Notes: a model not told the origin generated them from the sequence alone. DNA of 64,000 nucleotides from Actinobacteria bacterium UBA6100 (GCA_002423585.1 DIWS01000017.1:8586-72585); one strand, 5' to 3'; positions 17,198-27,018 are shown, counted from the first letter of the stretch. Translations and numbers: made by a program.

Positions 17198-18465
17198 CGC
17201 GCATCACCCCCGCGGGCGGCCCAGGTGCGCCGTGGCGGCTCGGGCAGCGGATCGCCGAGCACCTCGGCGGGCTCCCCCGTGCGGTCGGCGCGGACGAGCG
17301 AACCGCCCTCCACCAGCAGCGCCTCGGCTGCCGAGCGTGCGTCGGCCTCACGCACGAGCGCAGTGCCCGTGATACCGGGTGCGACCCGCACGCGCCAGCC
17401 GGCCTCACGCAGGCGCGCCGCCTCCCGGAAGATGCCTTTCGCGTCCTCGCCACCGAGCACCGCATCGAGAGGCTCGATCCGCGGACTGGCCTGCTGCTCG
17501 GCAAGAGCGATCATCACGCGCTCCAGGCCGAGTGCGAACCCGGCCGCCGGAGCGGCGTGGCCGAACGTGGAGAGCACGCCGTCGTAGCGCCCGCCGCCGG
17601 CCAGCGCGAGCCCCAGGCCGGGCGCGTACGCCTCGAGCTGCAGGCCGGTGTAGTAGCCCAGTGACCGCATGATGCCGAAGTCGACCTGAACTCGGCCGGT
17701 CTGATCGAGCGCCTCGAGCGTCGCCCACGTCTCCAGGAGGGCCTCGAGCGCATCGGCACACTCGCACGCAGAGGCCAGGGCACGGGCACGATCGAGCGCC
17801 TCACGGCCGCCACGGATGCGCGGGATCTCGCGAAGCGCGCGAGCGAGCGCCGGGTCAAGATCGGCGCGGCCCGCGAGCCGATCGATCTCGACGAGATTGC
17901 GGCCCTGCGCGGCTGAGATCGCGGCCTCGCGCCACTCGGCAGGTCCGCCCGCGCGGTCGAGCAGAGCGCGCAGGACCTCGGCTGTGCCGATGCCCACCGT
18001 GAACGATGCGAGTCCCGCGGCTTCCAGCGCCGCGATCAGCAGCAGGACGACCTCGGTGTCAGCCGCCGAGCCACGCGCACCCACGAGCTCGATCCCCACC
18101 TGCGTGAACTCCCGCGCCTGCCCTCGCAACGACGCGTGCTCACGGAACACCGGTGCCGCGTAACGGATGCGGTGCGGTCCGGCCACGTCGGCCAGACGCG
18201 ATGCCACCACGCGTGCGATGGGTACGGTCATCTCCGGGCGCAGCGCAAGCAGCGAACCGTCGAGGTCGAAGAACCGGAACGCCGTCTCATCAAGCGTGCC
18301 ACCCACACCCGCCTCGAGCGTGCGGTACTCCTCGGCGACCGGCGTCTCGACGGGCTCGTAGCCCCATGCCGAGAACGCCGATGCGATGGCAGACGTCACG
18401 GCCTCACGCTCACGGGCCTCATCGAAGAGCACGTCGCGGAAGCCACGGGGTGTCACGGGTTGCAC
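17194..18465 (-). CDS. hisZ: ATP phosphoribosyltransferase regulatory subunit
   Basis: A 423-residue paralogue of class II histidyl-tRNA synthetase that forms the hetero-octamer with short HisG and confers histidine feedback. TPRGFRDVLF, ALRPEMTVPIARVVASR, IRYAAPVFREH and GGGRYDGVLSTFG are the synthetase-like motifs. Being first in an operon, directly before short hisG, settles HisZ over HisS. The GTG start (GTGCAACCC) follows a strong GGGAGGTGACC site. Confidence 0.93.
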   Translation of the reverse strand: MQPVTPRGFRDVLFDEAREREAVTSAIASAFSAWGYEPVETPVAEEYRTLEAGVGGTLDETAFRFFDLDGSLLALRPEMTVPIARVVASRLADVAGPHRIRYAAPVFREHASLRGQAREFTQVGIELVGARGSAADTEVVLLLIAALEAAGLASFTVGIGTAEVLRALLDRAGGPAEWREAAISAAQGRNLVEIDRLAGRADLDPALARALREIPRIRGGREALDRARALASACECADALEALLETWATLEALDQTGRVQVDFGIMRSLGYYTGLQLEAYAPGLGLALAGGGRYDGVLSTFGHAAPAAGFALGLERVMIALAEQQASPRIEPLDAVLGGEDAKGIFREAARLREAGWRVRVAPGITGTALVREADARSAAEALLVEGGSLVRADRTGEPAEVLGDPLPEPPRRTWAARGGDAR

Positions 18466-18520
18466 GGGCAGGTCACCTCCCGGTGTGTTGCTTTAGTACA
18501 GTAGAGTGATGCAGAGCCGC

Positions 18521-18549
18521 AGTATGGCAGCCCGTGCGCGGTGCGTCAA
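18521..18549 (-). promoter_or_regulatory. Putative his operon promoter
   Basis: The minus strand has TTGACG (18544-18549), a 17-bp spacer and CATACT (18521-18526), about 56 bp before the hisZ start. The -35 box abuts the dnaE stop codon, so the operon has its own promoter in an 84-bp gap. No leader peptide or T-box was seen here. Confidence 0.65.
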
Positions 18550-21500
18550 CTACGCATCCCACACGGAGTCGGCGCCGAGCAGCTCCTTGAGCTCCGCGTG
18601 CAGCCCCGACGCCGCCGCGTTCACTCTGTACTCATCCCCCATCTTGAGCTGCTTCGCCCCCGCCGGCGTGCGCATCTCCACCTGCACGCAGTCACGCCCG
18701 GGGTACCGTGCCAGGATCTCCTTGAAGCGCGTCCCGCCGCCGTTGCTGAGGAGGTCGAGGTCAGCACGCACCATGAGCGTACCCGGCGGGCGCTCGAACT
18801 GCCCGTTCTCCGAGAGCGGCTCCACCTCATGGACGATCAGCTTCAACCCGCGGTCGGACCGCTCGATCTTCGCCCGCATCCGCACCACAGCGTCGAGCGC
18901 CAGCACCTCACGGTACTTCTCGTAGACCTGCGGGAAGAGCACGCCCTCCATCGAACCTTCGAGATCCTCGAGGGTGAAGGTAGCCATGAGCTTGCCCGCC
19001 TTGGTGGCGATGCGGTCGAACGCCGAGACGATGCCCGCGAACCACCCGTTCTGGCCGTCGCGGAACTCGTCGGTGGCGCCGAGCGAGATGGTGCGCGCCG
19101 CTTCGATCGTGCCCGCGATCTCGCGTAGCGGATGGTCCGAGACGTAGATGCCGAGCATCTCCTTCTCGAACTTGAGCTTGATGCCCTTCTCCCACTCGTC
19201 GTCGTTGGGTGGTGGCACCTCGTCGGCCAGGCCGTGCTCCTCGGCGGCGAACATATCGAACATCGACGTCTGGCCGGAGTCCGCATCCTTCTGCTTCTTG
19301 ACCGCCGAATCCACCGCACAGTCCATGAGGGAGAGCAGCTGCTTGCGCGTGTAGCCGGTGGAGTCGAACGCCCCGGCCTTGATGAGCGCCTCGAGTGTCT
19401 TCTTGTTGGCCTGCTTCATGTCGACCCGGTTGCAGAAGTCGTGGAGCGACGAGAAGGACCCGTCTTCCTTGCGCTGGGCGACGATCGTGTCGACCACGCC
19501 CTCGCCCACGTTGCGGATGCCGGCGAGGCCGAAGCGGATGGCCCCCTCCACCGCCGTGAAGTCCTTGCCCGAGGAGTTCACGTCAGGCGGCAGGACCTTC
19601 ATGCCGGCCTGGTTGCAGGCGGCGATGTACTTGACGATGGTCTCGCTCTTGCCCGTGTAGCTCGTGAGCACGGCGGCCATGTACTCGAGCGGGTAGTGCG
19701 CCTTGAGGTACGCCGTCTGGTACGAGACCAGCCCGTACGCCGCGGCGTGACTCTTGTTGAAGGCGTACTCGCCGAACTTGCGCATGTCGGACCACACGCG
19801 CTCGGCCACTCTGAGGTCGTAGCCGCGCTCGCTCGCACCGGCCATGAACTCCGGCTCGAGCGCGTCGACGATCTCCATCTTCTTCTTGCCCATGCCCTTG
19901 CGGAGCTTGTCCGCCTTGGCGGCCGTGAAGCCGCCCATCTCCATGGCGATACGCATGGCCTGCTCCTGGTACACGATCAGGCCGTACGTCTCCTCGAGGA
20001 TGTGCTTGATGCGGTCGTCGTAGTACGCGATCGCTGTCTTGCCGTGCTTGCGCGCGATGAAGTCGGGGATCGAGTCCATCGGGCCGGGCCGGAAGAGCGC
20101 CACCACCGCTACGAGGTCGGCGAAGCACGTGGGCTTGAGCTCGCGGAGCACGCGCTTCATGCCCGCCGACTCCACCTGGAACACGCCGTCCGAGTCCGCG
20201 CGCTGCAACATCGCCCACGTGTCCCGGTCGTCCATCGGGATGTCATCGAGGTCGATCGTGACACCGTGATGCTCCTCGATCGCCGAGACGGCCTTGGCCA
20301 GTACCGTCAACGTGCGGAGGCCGAGGAAGTCCATCTTGAGCAGGCCGAGGTCCGCGATCACGGTGCCCTCGTACTGGGTGATGACCGAGCCGCCCTTGGT
20401 GTCGAGCTTGACCGGCGTGTAGTAATGCAGCGGATCGCGGCAGATCACCACGGCGGCGGCGTGGATACCCTCGCCGCGCACGACGTTCTCGAGCGACAGC
20501 GCCGCGTCGATGATGCGCTTGGTGTCCGCATCGCCCTGGTAGGTGTCCTTGAGATCGCCGTTGTCGCGGAGTGCGATCGTGAGGTCCGAGACGTCCTTGC
20601 CGTCGCTCGGCTTGCGGTCGATGCGCTCGGGGACCAGCTTCGCCACCTTGTCGGGGATCGAGTACGGGTAGCCGAGCACGCGGCCGGCGTCCCGGATGGC
20701 CGCGCGCGCCTTCATCGTGGAATACGTGATGATCTGCGCGACGCGGTCCTCGCCGTACTTCTGGCGCACGTAGTCGATGACGTCGAGCCTGCGCTCGTCG
20801 TCGAAGTCGATATCGATATCGGGCATCTCGGTACGCTCGGGATTGAGGAAGCGCTCGAACAGCAACCCGTGCTCGAGCGGGTCGAGGTTGGTGATGCCGA
20901 GCGCGTAGCTGATGATCGATCCGGCGGCAGAACCTCGGCCCGGCCCTACGCCGATACCGTTGTCCTTCGCCCACTTAACGAAGTCGGCGACGATCAGGAA
21001 ATACGCCGAGATGCCCTTGCCCGTGACCACCTCGAGCTCGTGTTCGAGTCGCTCGAGGGCATCCGGCGGCACGGGCGTGCCGAAACGCTTCTCGAGACCC
21101 CGCATGCACTCGGAGCGCAGGAAGTCGGGCTCGCTTGAGCCGTCCTCGGGCTCGAACTTCGGCAGGATGATACGGTCGAACTCGAGCTCGATCTCGCACT
21201 CGGCGGCGATGTCCACGGTGTTCGACAGCGCCTCGGGGTAGCCCGAGAGCGCGGCAGCCATCTCGTCGGCCGTCTTGAGGTAGAACTGGTCGGAGGAGAA
21301 GCGCATGCGGCTCACGTCGTCGACCGTGGAGCCGGTGCCCACGCACAGCAGCAGGTCCTGGGCCTTGGCGTCCTCGGCCATCACGTAGTGGATGTCGTTG
21401 GTGCCCACCAGGCCCACGCCCATCTCACCCGCCATGCGCGCGATCTCGGCTGTGAGCTGCGACTGCGACACCCCGTTGTCCGCCACGATGCCCTGCTCCT

Positions 21501-22017
21501 GGATCTCCAGGTAGAAGTCGCTGCCGAAGATGCCCGCGTACGTCTCGGCCCAGCGGCGCGCCTCGGCGAGATCGCCACGCTCGATCGACTTGCTCACGAT
21601 GCCGCTCATGCACGCCGAGGTGCAGATGAGGCCCTCGCTGTGCTCCTGCAGCAGCTCGAGGTCGACGCGCGGCTTGTAGTAGAAGCCGTGTGTGGACGCC
21701 TCGCTGACGATGGCCATCAGGTTGCGGTAGCCGGTCTCGTTCTTGGCGAGCAACAACAGGTGGTAGAGCGCCTGCTTGCCCTCGCGCTTGAAGCGCGAGT
21801 CGGGCGTGAAGTACGTCTCGCAGCCGATAATCGGCTTGATGCCCGCCTTCTTCGCGGCCCGGTAGAACTCGACGGCCCCGTACATGGCGCCATGGTCGGT
21901 GAGCGCGAGCGAGTCCTGGCCCACCTCGGCGGCACGTGCGACCAGCCGCGAGATGCGCGCGTGCCCGTCGAGGAGCGAGTACTCCGAATGGGTGTGCAGA
22001 TGAACGAAACCTGACAT
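18550..22017 (-). CDS. dnaE: DNA polymerase III alpha subunit
   Basis: About 1155 residues; the replicative polymerase. The PHP domain starts with FVHLHTHSEYSLLDG and DHGAMYGAVEFY. The palm contains GPGRGSAAGSIISYALGIT and the catalytic aspartates in PDIDIDFDDERR. Fingers and tau-binding regions follow, and an OB fold lies near the C-terminus (TLEDLEGSMEGVLFP). Length fits DnaE1. I prefer the ATG at 22015-22017 because homologues begin just before FVHLHTH; a GTG six codons upstream is possible. It starts 4 bp after the TrpR-like gene. Confidence 0.95.
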   Translation of the reverse strand: MSGFVHLHTHSEYSLLDGHARISRLVARAAEVGQDSLALTDHGAMYGAVEFYRAAKKAGIKPIIGCETYFTPDSRFKREGKQALYHLLLLAKNETGYRNLMAIVSEASTHGFYYKPRVDLELLQEHSEGLICTSACMSGIVSKSIERGDLAEARRWAETYAGIFGSDFYLEIQEQGIVADNGVSQSQLTAEIARMAGEMGVGLVGTNDIHYVMAEDAKAQDLLLCVGTGSTVDDVSRMRFSSDQFYLKTADEMAAALSGYPEALSNTVDIAAECEIELEFDRIILPKFEPEDGSSEPDFLRSECMRGLEKRFGTPVPPDALERLEHELEVVTGKGISAYFLIVADFVKWAKDNGIGVGPGRGSAAGSIISYALGITNLDPLEHGLLFERFLNPERTEMPDIDIDFDDERRLDVIDYVRQKYGEDRVAQIITYSTMKARAAIRDAGRVLGYPYSIPDKVAKLVPERIDRKPSDGKDVSDLTIALRDNGDLKDTYQGDADTKRIIDAALSLENVVRGEGIHAAAVVICRDPLHYYTPVKLDTKGGSVITQYEGTVIADLGLLKMDFLGLRTLTVLAKAVSAIEEHHGVTIDLDDIPMDDRDTWAMLQRADSDGVFQVESAGMKRVLRELKPTCFADLVAVVALFRPGPMDSIPDFIARKHGKTAIAYYDDRIKHILEETYGLIVYQEQAMRIAMEMGGFTAAKADKLRKGMGKKKMEIVDALEPEFMAGASERGYDLRVAERVWSDMRKFGEYAFNKSHAAAYGLVSYQTAYLKAHYPLEYMAAVLTSYTGKSETIVKYIAACNQAGMKVLPPDVNSSGKDFTAVEGAIRFGLAGIRNVGEGVVDTIVAQRKEDGSFSSLHDFCNRVDMKQANKKTLEALIKAGAFDSTGYTRKQLLSLMDCAVDSAVKKQKDADSGQTSMFDMFAAEEHGLADEVPPPNDDEWEKGIKLKFEKEMLGIYVSDHPLREIAGTIEAARTISLGATDEFRDGQNGWFAGIVSAFDRIATKAGKLMATFTLEDLEGSMEGVLFPQVYEKYREVLALDAVVRMRAKIERSDRGLKLIVHEVEPLSENGQFERPPGTLMVRADLDLLSNGGGTRFKEILARYPGRDCVQVEMRTPAGAKQLKMGDEYRVNAAASGLHAELKELLGADSVWDA

Positions 22018-22021
22018 TACG

Positions 22022-22339
22022 CTACTGGTCGCCACCTTCGGCGCCCTCGAGCGGGCCGAGGCGGTCGATCACGATGCGATAACCCTCGGCTCCGTAGTTC
22101 AGGCTGCGGCTGACGCGGCTGATGGTGGTTGACGACGCGCCGGTGAGCTCCTGGATGCGAGTGTAATGCTCGCCGGCATCGAGCCTGCGGGCCACCTCGA
22201 GCCGCTGCGCAAGGTCCTGGATCTCGCGGATGGTGGCGACGTCCTGGAGGAACGCGTAGCGCTCGTCCGCCGTCTCGAGCGCGCCGAACGCCGCGAGCAG
22301 GGCCTCTACATCGGGGGTGCGCAGACGGTCGGCGGACAT
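22022..22339 (-). CDS. YerC/YecD-family TrpR-like regulator
   Basis: 105 residues with the helix-turn-helix arrangement of the TrpR superfamily YerC/YecD group. DVATIREIQDLAQRLEVARRLDAG is split here by the DLAQRLEVA core; GASSTTISRVSRSLNYG is the recognition part, and the tail GYRIVIDRLG is typical. It should be a small DNA-binding protein; its ligand is unknown. I start at the ATG preceded by AAGGGGGAGCTCTCAGCG. It is immediately upstream of dnaE and probably co-transcribed. Confidence 0.88.
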   Translation of the reverse strand: MSADRLRTPDVEALLAAFGALETADERYAFLQDVATIREIQDLAQRLEVARRLDAGEHYTRIQELTGASSTTISRVSRSLNYGAEGYRIVIDRLGPLEGAEGGDQ

Positions 22340-22465
22340 CGCTGAGAGCTCCCCCTTCATGTGGGCCCGGGACGCAAGATGGTGTGTCCATACTAGCACC
22401 GGGCCGCGACATGATGGGGTGCCGACAAGCCGAGAGGCGGTCCTTTCCGACAGGCGGTAAGCGCG

Positions 22466-22867
22466 CTACCCGAGCAGCTGCGCGCCCTCGATGCGGCCGT
22501 GCGCCCGACGATCCGCCGAGAGCATCCTGCAGCCCAGACGCTCGGCGAGAGCAGGTGCGGCTGCGTCGTATACAGTGCAGCCATACCGTCCGGCGATCTC
22601 GAGGGTGGCATCGATCAGAACCCGATCCGAACCTGCCACGAGCACGCCGGCATCCTGCAGACCAGCCCAAACCGCGCGAGCCTGACCGATGCCGAAGAGC
22701 CTACGAGCCACATCGAGCACCTCGTGCGGGAATACGGCCGGCACCACGACCCGCAACTCGCCCTCACCGAGGCGTTCGATCAGCGCGCGCGCTTCCGCGG
22801 ACCCTGGTTCATCTTTGAACCACTTCACACCCACTGAAGCGTCGAGCACGACAGTCTCCGGAGTCAC
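22466..22867 (-). CDS. vapC: PIN-domain ribonuclease toxin, VapC-like
   Basis: 133 residues with the PIN-domain acidic residues in order: VVLDASVGVKWF (first Asp), FPHEVLDVARR (Glu), TVYDAAAPALAERLG (Asp) and LSADRRAHG (last Asp). These form the Mg-dependent nuclease site of VapC toxins, which cut RNAs such as tRNA. The ATG overlaps the antitoxin stop (ATGA), as is usual for toxin-antitoxin pairs. The RNA target cannot be inferred. Confidence 0.88.
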   Translation of the reverse strand: MTPETVVLDASVGVKWFKDEPGSAEARALIERLGEGELRVVVPAVFPHEVLDVARRLFGIGQARAVWAGLQDAGVLVAGSDRVLIDATLEIAGRYGCTVYDAAAPALAERLGCRMLSADRRAHGRIEGAQLLG

Positions 22868-23151
22868 CGCTCGTCACGGACCTCGAGCGGCCCACGCGAC
22901 TCCCGCAGGATGTCGAGCACTGGCCGCTTGTCAAGCGGGTCCAGCTTCTGCAGCGAGTCCAGAAGACAGAGCACGCCATCAGCAGCCTCTCGATGAAGCC
23001 GCGCTGCGTGTGTGGCCTCGCGATCCCACAGATACTGCGCCGTGGCCTCGCGGACCAGGGAGCTGCGGGACACGCCCTCCGCGGCGGAGAGTCGGTCTAT
23101 CTCGCTCACCAACTCCGCGGGCAGAGAGACCGTGATCTTCTCGACCGGCAT
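22864..23151 (-). CDS. vapB: Ribbon-helix-helix antitoxin of the VapC pair
   Basis: 95 residues. The N-terminal ribbon EKITVSLPAELVSEIDRLS and helices VSRSSLVREATAQYLWDR give a CopG/MetJ-like DNA-binding domain. The Leu- and charge-rich C-terminal half (CLLDSLQKLDPLDKRPVLDI) would wrap the toxin. It precedes the PIN toxin with a 4-bp overlap, and a palindromic operator overlaps its -10 box, consistent with autoregulation. Confidence 0.85.
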   Translation of the reverse strand: MPVEKITVSLPAELVSEIDRLSAAEGVSRSSLVREATAQYLWDREATHAARLHREAADGVLCLLDSLQKLDPLDKRPVLDILRESRGPLEVRDER

Positions 23152-23168
23152 GGGCTCCTACCTTTCGG

Positions 23169-23211
23169 TCATACCAATCGGTATGATACCCGGGCCGTCG
23201 ATCCGCGTCAA
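23169..23211 (-). promoter_or_regulatory. vapBC promoter with overlapping operator
   Basis: The minus strand shows TTGACG (23206-23211), a 17-bp spacer and TATCAT (23183-23188). A perfect palindrome, TCATACC-AATC-GGTATGA (23169-23186), overlaps the -10 box, and a second half-palindrome GGTATGATACC extends it. The ribbon-helix-helix protein is the obvious candidate to bind here. Confidence 0.75.
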
Positions 23212-23223
23212 ACCGGACGGACG

Positions 23224-23979
23224 TCACACCACGTGATTGACGAGGCTCCCGACGCCTTCGATGCGCACCTCGATCACATCCCCGGCCCGGATCGGCCCGA
23301 TGCCGGAAGGCGTGCCGGTGAGCACGATGTCCCCCGGCAGGAGCGTCATGACGTTGCTCACGAAGCTCAACAGCTCGTACGGGCTGAAGATCATGTCCGA
23401 GGTCCGCGCCGACTGGCGCCGCTCGCCGTTCACATACGACTCCACGAGCAGGTCGGTGGGGTCGACGTCGGTCTCCACCCAGGGCCCGAGCGGGCAGAAC
23501 GTGTCGAAGCCCTTGGCGCGCGTCCACTGCCCATCGCGCTTCTGCAGCACACGGTTCGTGATGTCGTTGCCGCACGTGTAGCCGAGGATGTGAGACGGAG
23601 CCTCGGCGGGAGTGATGTTGTGCGTCCGGCGACCCACCACGATCGCGAGTTCGGCTTCGTAGTCCACCGAGTCGAACCCCTTCGGGATGCGGATCTCCGC
23701 ACCGTGGCCGATCACCGCCGTGGGCGGCTTCAGGAAGATGACCGGCTCCTCGGGGAGGTCGTGGCCCATCTCCTCTGCGTGCGCGCGGTAGTTGATGCCG
23801 GCGCATACGATCTTGGTGGGGATGGCGGGGGCGAGCAGCTGCGCCTGCGGGAGCGGCACGAGCCCCTCGGTCTCCCAGGCCGCGAACGGCTCATCGGAGA
23901 TCAGGGTCACCATGCTCTCGTCGGCAAGGCCGTAGCGCACGTCCTCATCATGGAATATGCGAACGACGCGCACGAGCAT
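23224..23979 (-). CDS. Fumarylacetoacetate hydrolase-family protein
   Basis: A 251-residue member of the FAH superfamily. The core has KIVCAGINYRAHAEEMG, PVIFLKPPTAVIGHG, the metal ligands in DYEAELAIVVG, TCGNDITNRVLQ and GTPSGIGPIRAGD. Members are hydrolases, decarboxylases, isomerases or oxaloacetate tautomerases, and the reaction cannot be fixed from sequence. It stands alone between vapBC and the MFS gene. Confidence 0.88.
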   Translation of the reverse strand: MLVRVVRIFHDEDVRYGLADESMVTLISDEPFAAWETEGLVPLPQAQLLAPAIPTKIVCAGINYRAHAEEMGHDLPEEPVIFLKPPTAVIGHGAEIRIPKGFDSVDYEAELAIVVGRRTHNITPAEAPSHILGYTCGNDITNRVLQKRDGQWTRAKGFDTFCPLGPWVETDVDPTDLLVESYVNGERRQSARTSDMIFSPYELLSFVSNVMTLLPGDIVLTGTPSGIGPIRAGDVIEVRIEGVGSLVNHVV

Positions 23980-24059
23980 CCCCTCTCCGACACCGGGTCA
24001 CCTCTTACCAGCGGAGTTCCACTGCAGCGACGATATTCCTGCCGAGTGCCCCGCCGGTC

Positions 24060-25292
24060 TCACACAGATTCAGGCTCGAGCTCCGCGTGCACGATGCCGT
24101 TGTCGCGGCGCGCGCGGTCGAGCGAGCGCGCGGTGCCCAGACTCCCCAGCGCGGCCACGGCGACGAGCACGCCACCGGCGATGAGCGTCTGCTGGATGCC
24201 GATCGTGGCCGCGAGCGTCGGCACGAAAGCGAGGGGCAACAACTCGCCCGCGCCCCGGTGCCACTGGGCCGTGCCGACGATGCGCCCCACGTACTCGTGC
24301 GGCGAGTCGAGGTGCATGAGCGTACGCAACAGCGGCTCCTCGGCGCCGATGATGAAGCCCCAGATCATCGCGCCGATGGCGATCAGCCGAAGATCGGTGG
24401 AGCCCACGTACAGGATCGAGCCGAGGCCGGCGAACGCCGTGAACACCGCCAGTCCGCGCGCGGTCACCAGCTTCTGCGGGAGGCGCGGCAGCATCGACGC
24501 ACCCAAGACGAGGCCCATGCCGAAGACCGTGTTCATCCAGCCGAGCCACTCCACGCCCACGCCCACCACATCGCGGTAGAACAGCGACTCGAGCGCCTGG
24601 AAGCCGCCGAAGCCGAACCACACGGCCGAGCCGAGCAGGATGTAGTAGCGCAGAGAGCGCGTCGTATACGCCATCTTGAGGCCGTCGGTGAAGTCGGCCC
24701 ATGCGTTGCCGGCAACGTGCGGTCGCGGAGTCTCGTCGATGCGGACGTTCCACGCCACCACGGCCGCGACCACGGATGCCACCGCCATCACCCAGAACAC
24801 CGAGCGCATGCCGAACAGGTTGGAGATGAGCGCGCCAAGCGCAGGGCCCATGACGAACCCGATCGAACTGCCGGTCTCGATATACGCGTTCGCGCGCTCG
24901 AGCTCCTTTCGGCCCTCGGTGATGTATGGCGCGAACGACGCGCCCGCCGTCCACGTCGGAACGCCGAAGAGCGAGAAGAGCGCCGAACCTACGATGAACA
25001 GCGGGAACGTCGGAGCGACCATCATCCACAGCACCGGAGGGATCGAGCCGATCTCTGCCCAGAACATGACCTTACGTGGTCCGAAACGGTCGATGAGCAC
25101 GCCCGCGCCGAGCGAGCCGGCGATCGCGGCCACACCGTTGATCGCCGACATGATCGCGAGCTGGCGCGGCGTGCACTCGAAGATGTACGCCGCAGTCCCC
25201 ATGGTCCCGATGAACCATACGGCGGTGCCACCCAGACGGGAGATGAATCGCGCGGCGACGACCAGCGCGAGATTACGGTTCGAGCGGATCAC
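24060..25292 (-). CDS. MFS transporter
   Basis: A 410-residue major facilitator with about twelve helices. The loop 2-3 signature appears as GAGVLIDRFGPRKVMFWAE. The look is that of the MFS_3/EntS-like exporters often linked to siderophores or drugs, but the substrate is unknown. It starts with GTG and has only a weak ribosome site (GAGAAAG). It ends in a charged tail (RARRDNG onward). Confidence 0.82.
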   Translation of the reverse strand: MIRSNRNLALVVAARFISRLGGTAVWFIGTMGTAAYIFECTPRQLAIMSAINGVAAIAGSLGAGVLIDRFGPRKVMFWAEIGSIPPVLWMMVAPTFPLFIVGSALFSLFGVPTWTAGASFAPYITEGRKELERANAYIETGSSIGFVMGPALGALISNLFGMRSVFWVMAVASVVAAVVAWNVRIDETPRPHVAGNAWADFTDGLKMAYTTRSLRYYILLGSAVWFGFGGFQALESLFYRDVVGVGVEWLGWMNTVFGMGLVLGASMLPRLPQKLVTARGLAVFTAFAGLGSILYVGSTDLRLIAIGAMIWGFIIGAEEPLLRTLMHLDSPHEYVGRIVGTAQWHRGAGELLPLAFVPTLAATIGIQQTLIAGGVLVAVAALGSLGTARSLDRARRDNGIVHAELEPESV

Positions 25293-25377
25293 GGGCGGTA
25301 CACTTTCTCGAGCGACGGTGCGTAGGCTGAGGGGCGCCGATGCAGCAGTCTATACGAAACACACGCGCAGATATACG

Positions 25378-26946
25378 CTACGGCGTCGTTCTCGGGTGCG
25401 AAAGGCCGAAATCGATCGAATCAGCGAGCGCCTGCCACGACGCCTCGATGATGTTCTCGGAGACGCCGACGGTGCCCCAGCTCTTCTCCCCGTCCTCGCT
25501 CTCGATGAGAACGCGGGTGACCGCGCCGGTCCCCTTGCTCTCGTCGAGCACGCGCACCTTGAAGTCGGAGAGCTCGATATCGCTGAGCGCGGGGTAGAAC
25601 TCGCCGATGGCGAGCCGGAGTGCGCTATCAAGCGCGTTCACGGGGCCGTTGCCCTCGGCAGTGGCGATGAAGCGCCTCCCACCCACGTGGATCTTCACCG
25701 TCGCCTCGGTCATCACCTTGCCGTCCTCGCGCTTCTCCATCAGGCATCGGAAGCTCTCCAGGGTGAAGAACGGCTCGTAGGTGCCGAGCTCCTTCTTCAG
25801 CATGACCTCGAGTGAGGCGTCCGCCGCCTCGAACGAGTACCCGCGGTGCTCGAGGTCCTTGATGCCGTCGAGCACGCGCGTGACCGTCGACTGATCGCCG
25901 GTGAGGTCGATGCCGAGCTCGGCGGCCTTCATCGTGAGCGAGGCGCGGCCAGCAAGTTCGCTCACCACCACGCGGGCGAGGTTGCCCACGCGCGCCGGCT
26001 CGATGTGCTCGTACGCCTCGGGCAACCGGGCGGCCGCGCTCGCATGCACCCCGCCCTTGTGCGCGAAGGCGCTCGCGCCCACGTACGGCTGGTGCGGGTT
26101 GGGCGCCACGTTCGCGGTCTCGGCGATGAAGTGCGAGACCTCGGTGAGCAGTCGCAGCTGATCGGCCGAGATGCAGTCGTCGCCCATCTTCAGCACGAGC
26201 GATGCGATGATCGACATGAGATCGGCGTTGCCGGCGCGCTCGCCGTAGCCGTTGGCGGTGCCCTGGACGTGCGTGCAGCCGGCGTCGATCGCCACGAGCG
26301 AGTTCGCCACCGCGCACGCCGCATCGTTGTGCGCGTGGATGCCGAGAGTCACACCCGGGAGCGCGCCTGACACCTCTCGCACGACGCGTGCCACCACGTG
26401 CGGCAGCGTGCCGCCGTTCGTGTCGCAGAGCACCACCGCGTCCGCACCGGCCTCGGTCGCCGCCCGGCACACCTCGAGCGCGTACGCGGCATTGGCCGCG
26501 TAGCCGTCGAAGAAGTGCTCGGCATCGAAGAACACCGTCCGCCCCGCACTCTTGAGGTGTGCCACGCTGTCTCGCACCATCCGCACGTTCTCTTCGAGCG
26601 TCGCGTTGAGCGCCTCGGTCACGTGCAGGTCCCATGCCTTGCCGAAGATGCAGAGCGCCGCGCAGCCCGTATCGAGCAGCGCGCGCAGGCCCTCGTCCCC
26701 GGCGGCGGGCACGCCCTTGCGGCAGGTGGTGCCGAAGGCGGTGATGGTGGCAGCAGCCAACTCGAGCGAGGCCGCGCGCTCGAAGAACTCCATGTCCTTC
26801 GGATTCGAGCCGGGGAACCCGCCCTCGATGTAGTGAACACCCAGGTCGTCGAGGCGCGCGGCGATGCGCAGCTTGTCGTCGACGGAGAGCGACATCCCCT
26901 CACGCTGGGTGCCGTCACGAAGCGTGGTGTCGTACAGGGTCACCAT
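25378..26946 (-). CDS. cimA: (R)-citramalate synthase
   Basis: 522 residues; condenses pyruvate with acetyl-CoA to citramalate, the threonine-independent entry to isoleucine. The catalytic barrel begins LYDTTLRDGTQREGMSLS, with EGGFPGSNPKD and the metal-binding HAHNDAACAVANS; ANGYGERAGNADL follows. The regulatory LeuA dimer domain is at the C-terminus. The TQREGMS variant and the GGFPGSNPKD segment separate it from LeuA, whose own gene with DGEQSPGAS is at 47228-48787. It fits with ilv and leu genes in the window. Confidence 0.92.
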   Translation of the reverse strand: MVTLYDTTLRDGTQREGMSLSVDDKLRIAARLDDLGVHYIEGGFPGSNPKDMEFFERAASLELAAATITAFGTTCRKGVPAAGDEGLRALLDTGCAALCIFGKAWDLHVTEALNATLEENVRMVRDSVAHLKSAGRTVFFDAEHFFDGYAANAAYALEVCRAATEAGADAVVLCDTNGGTLPHVVARVVREVSGALPGVTLGIHAHNDAACAVANSLVAIDAGCTHVQGTANGYGERAGNADLMSIIASLVLKMGDDCISADQLRLLTEVSHFIAETANVAPNPHQPYVGASAFAHKGGVHASAAARLPEAYEHIEPARVGNLARVVVSELAGRASLTMKAAELGIDLTGDQSTVTRVLDGIKDLEHRGYSFEAADASLEVMLKKELGTYEPFFTLESFRCLMEKREDGKVMTEATVKIHVGGRRFIATAEGNGPVNALDSALRLAIGEFYPALSDIELSDFKVRVLDESKGTGAVTRVLIESEDGEKSWGTVGVSENIIEASWQALADSIDFGLSHPRTTP

Positions 26947-27018
26947 GGCGGTCTGTCCTTCCGGCGGTGCAGTACACCCGGTAACGGTTGATTGTAACCG
27001 AAGGCGCCGATCCCACGC

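Noticed and set aside
19132..21138. Long plus-strand frame opposite dnaE
   Set aside because: It is antisense to conserved DnaE motifs, rich in Arg/His/Val as expected from high-GC shadow frames, and lacks any family pattern.
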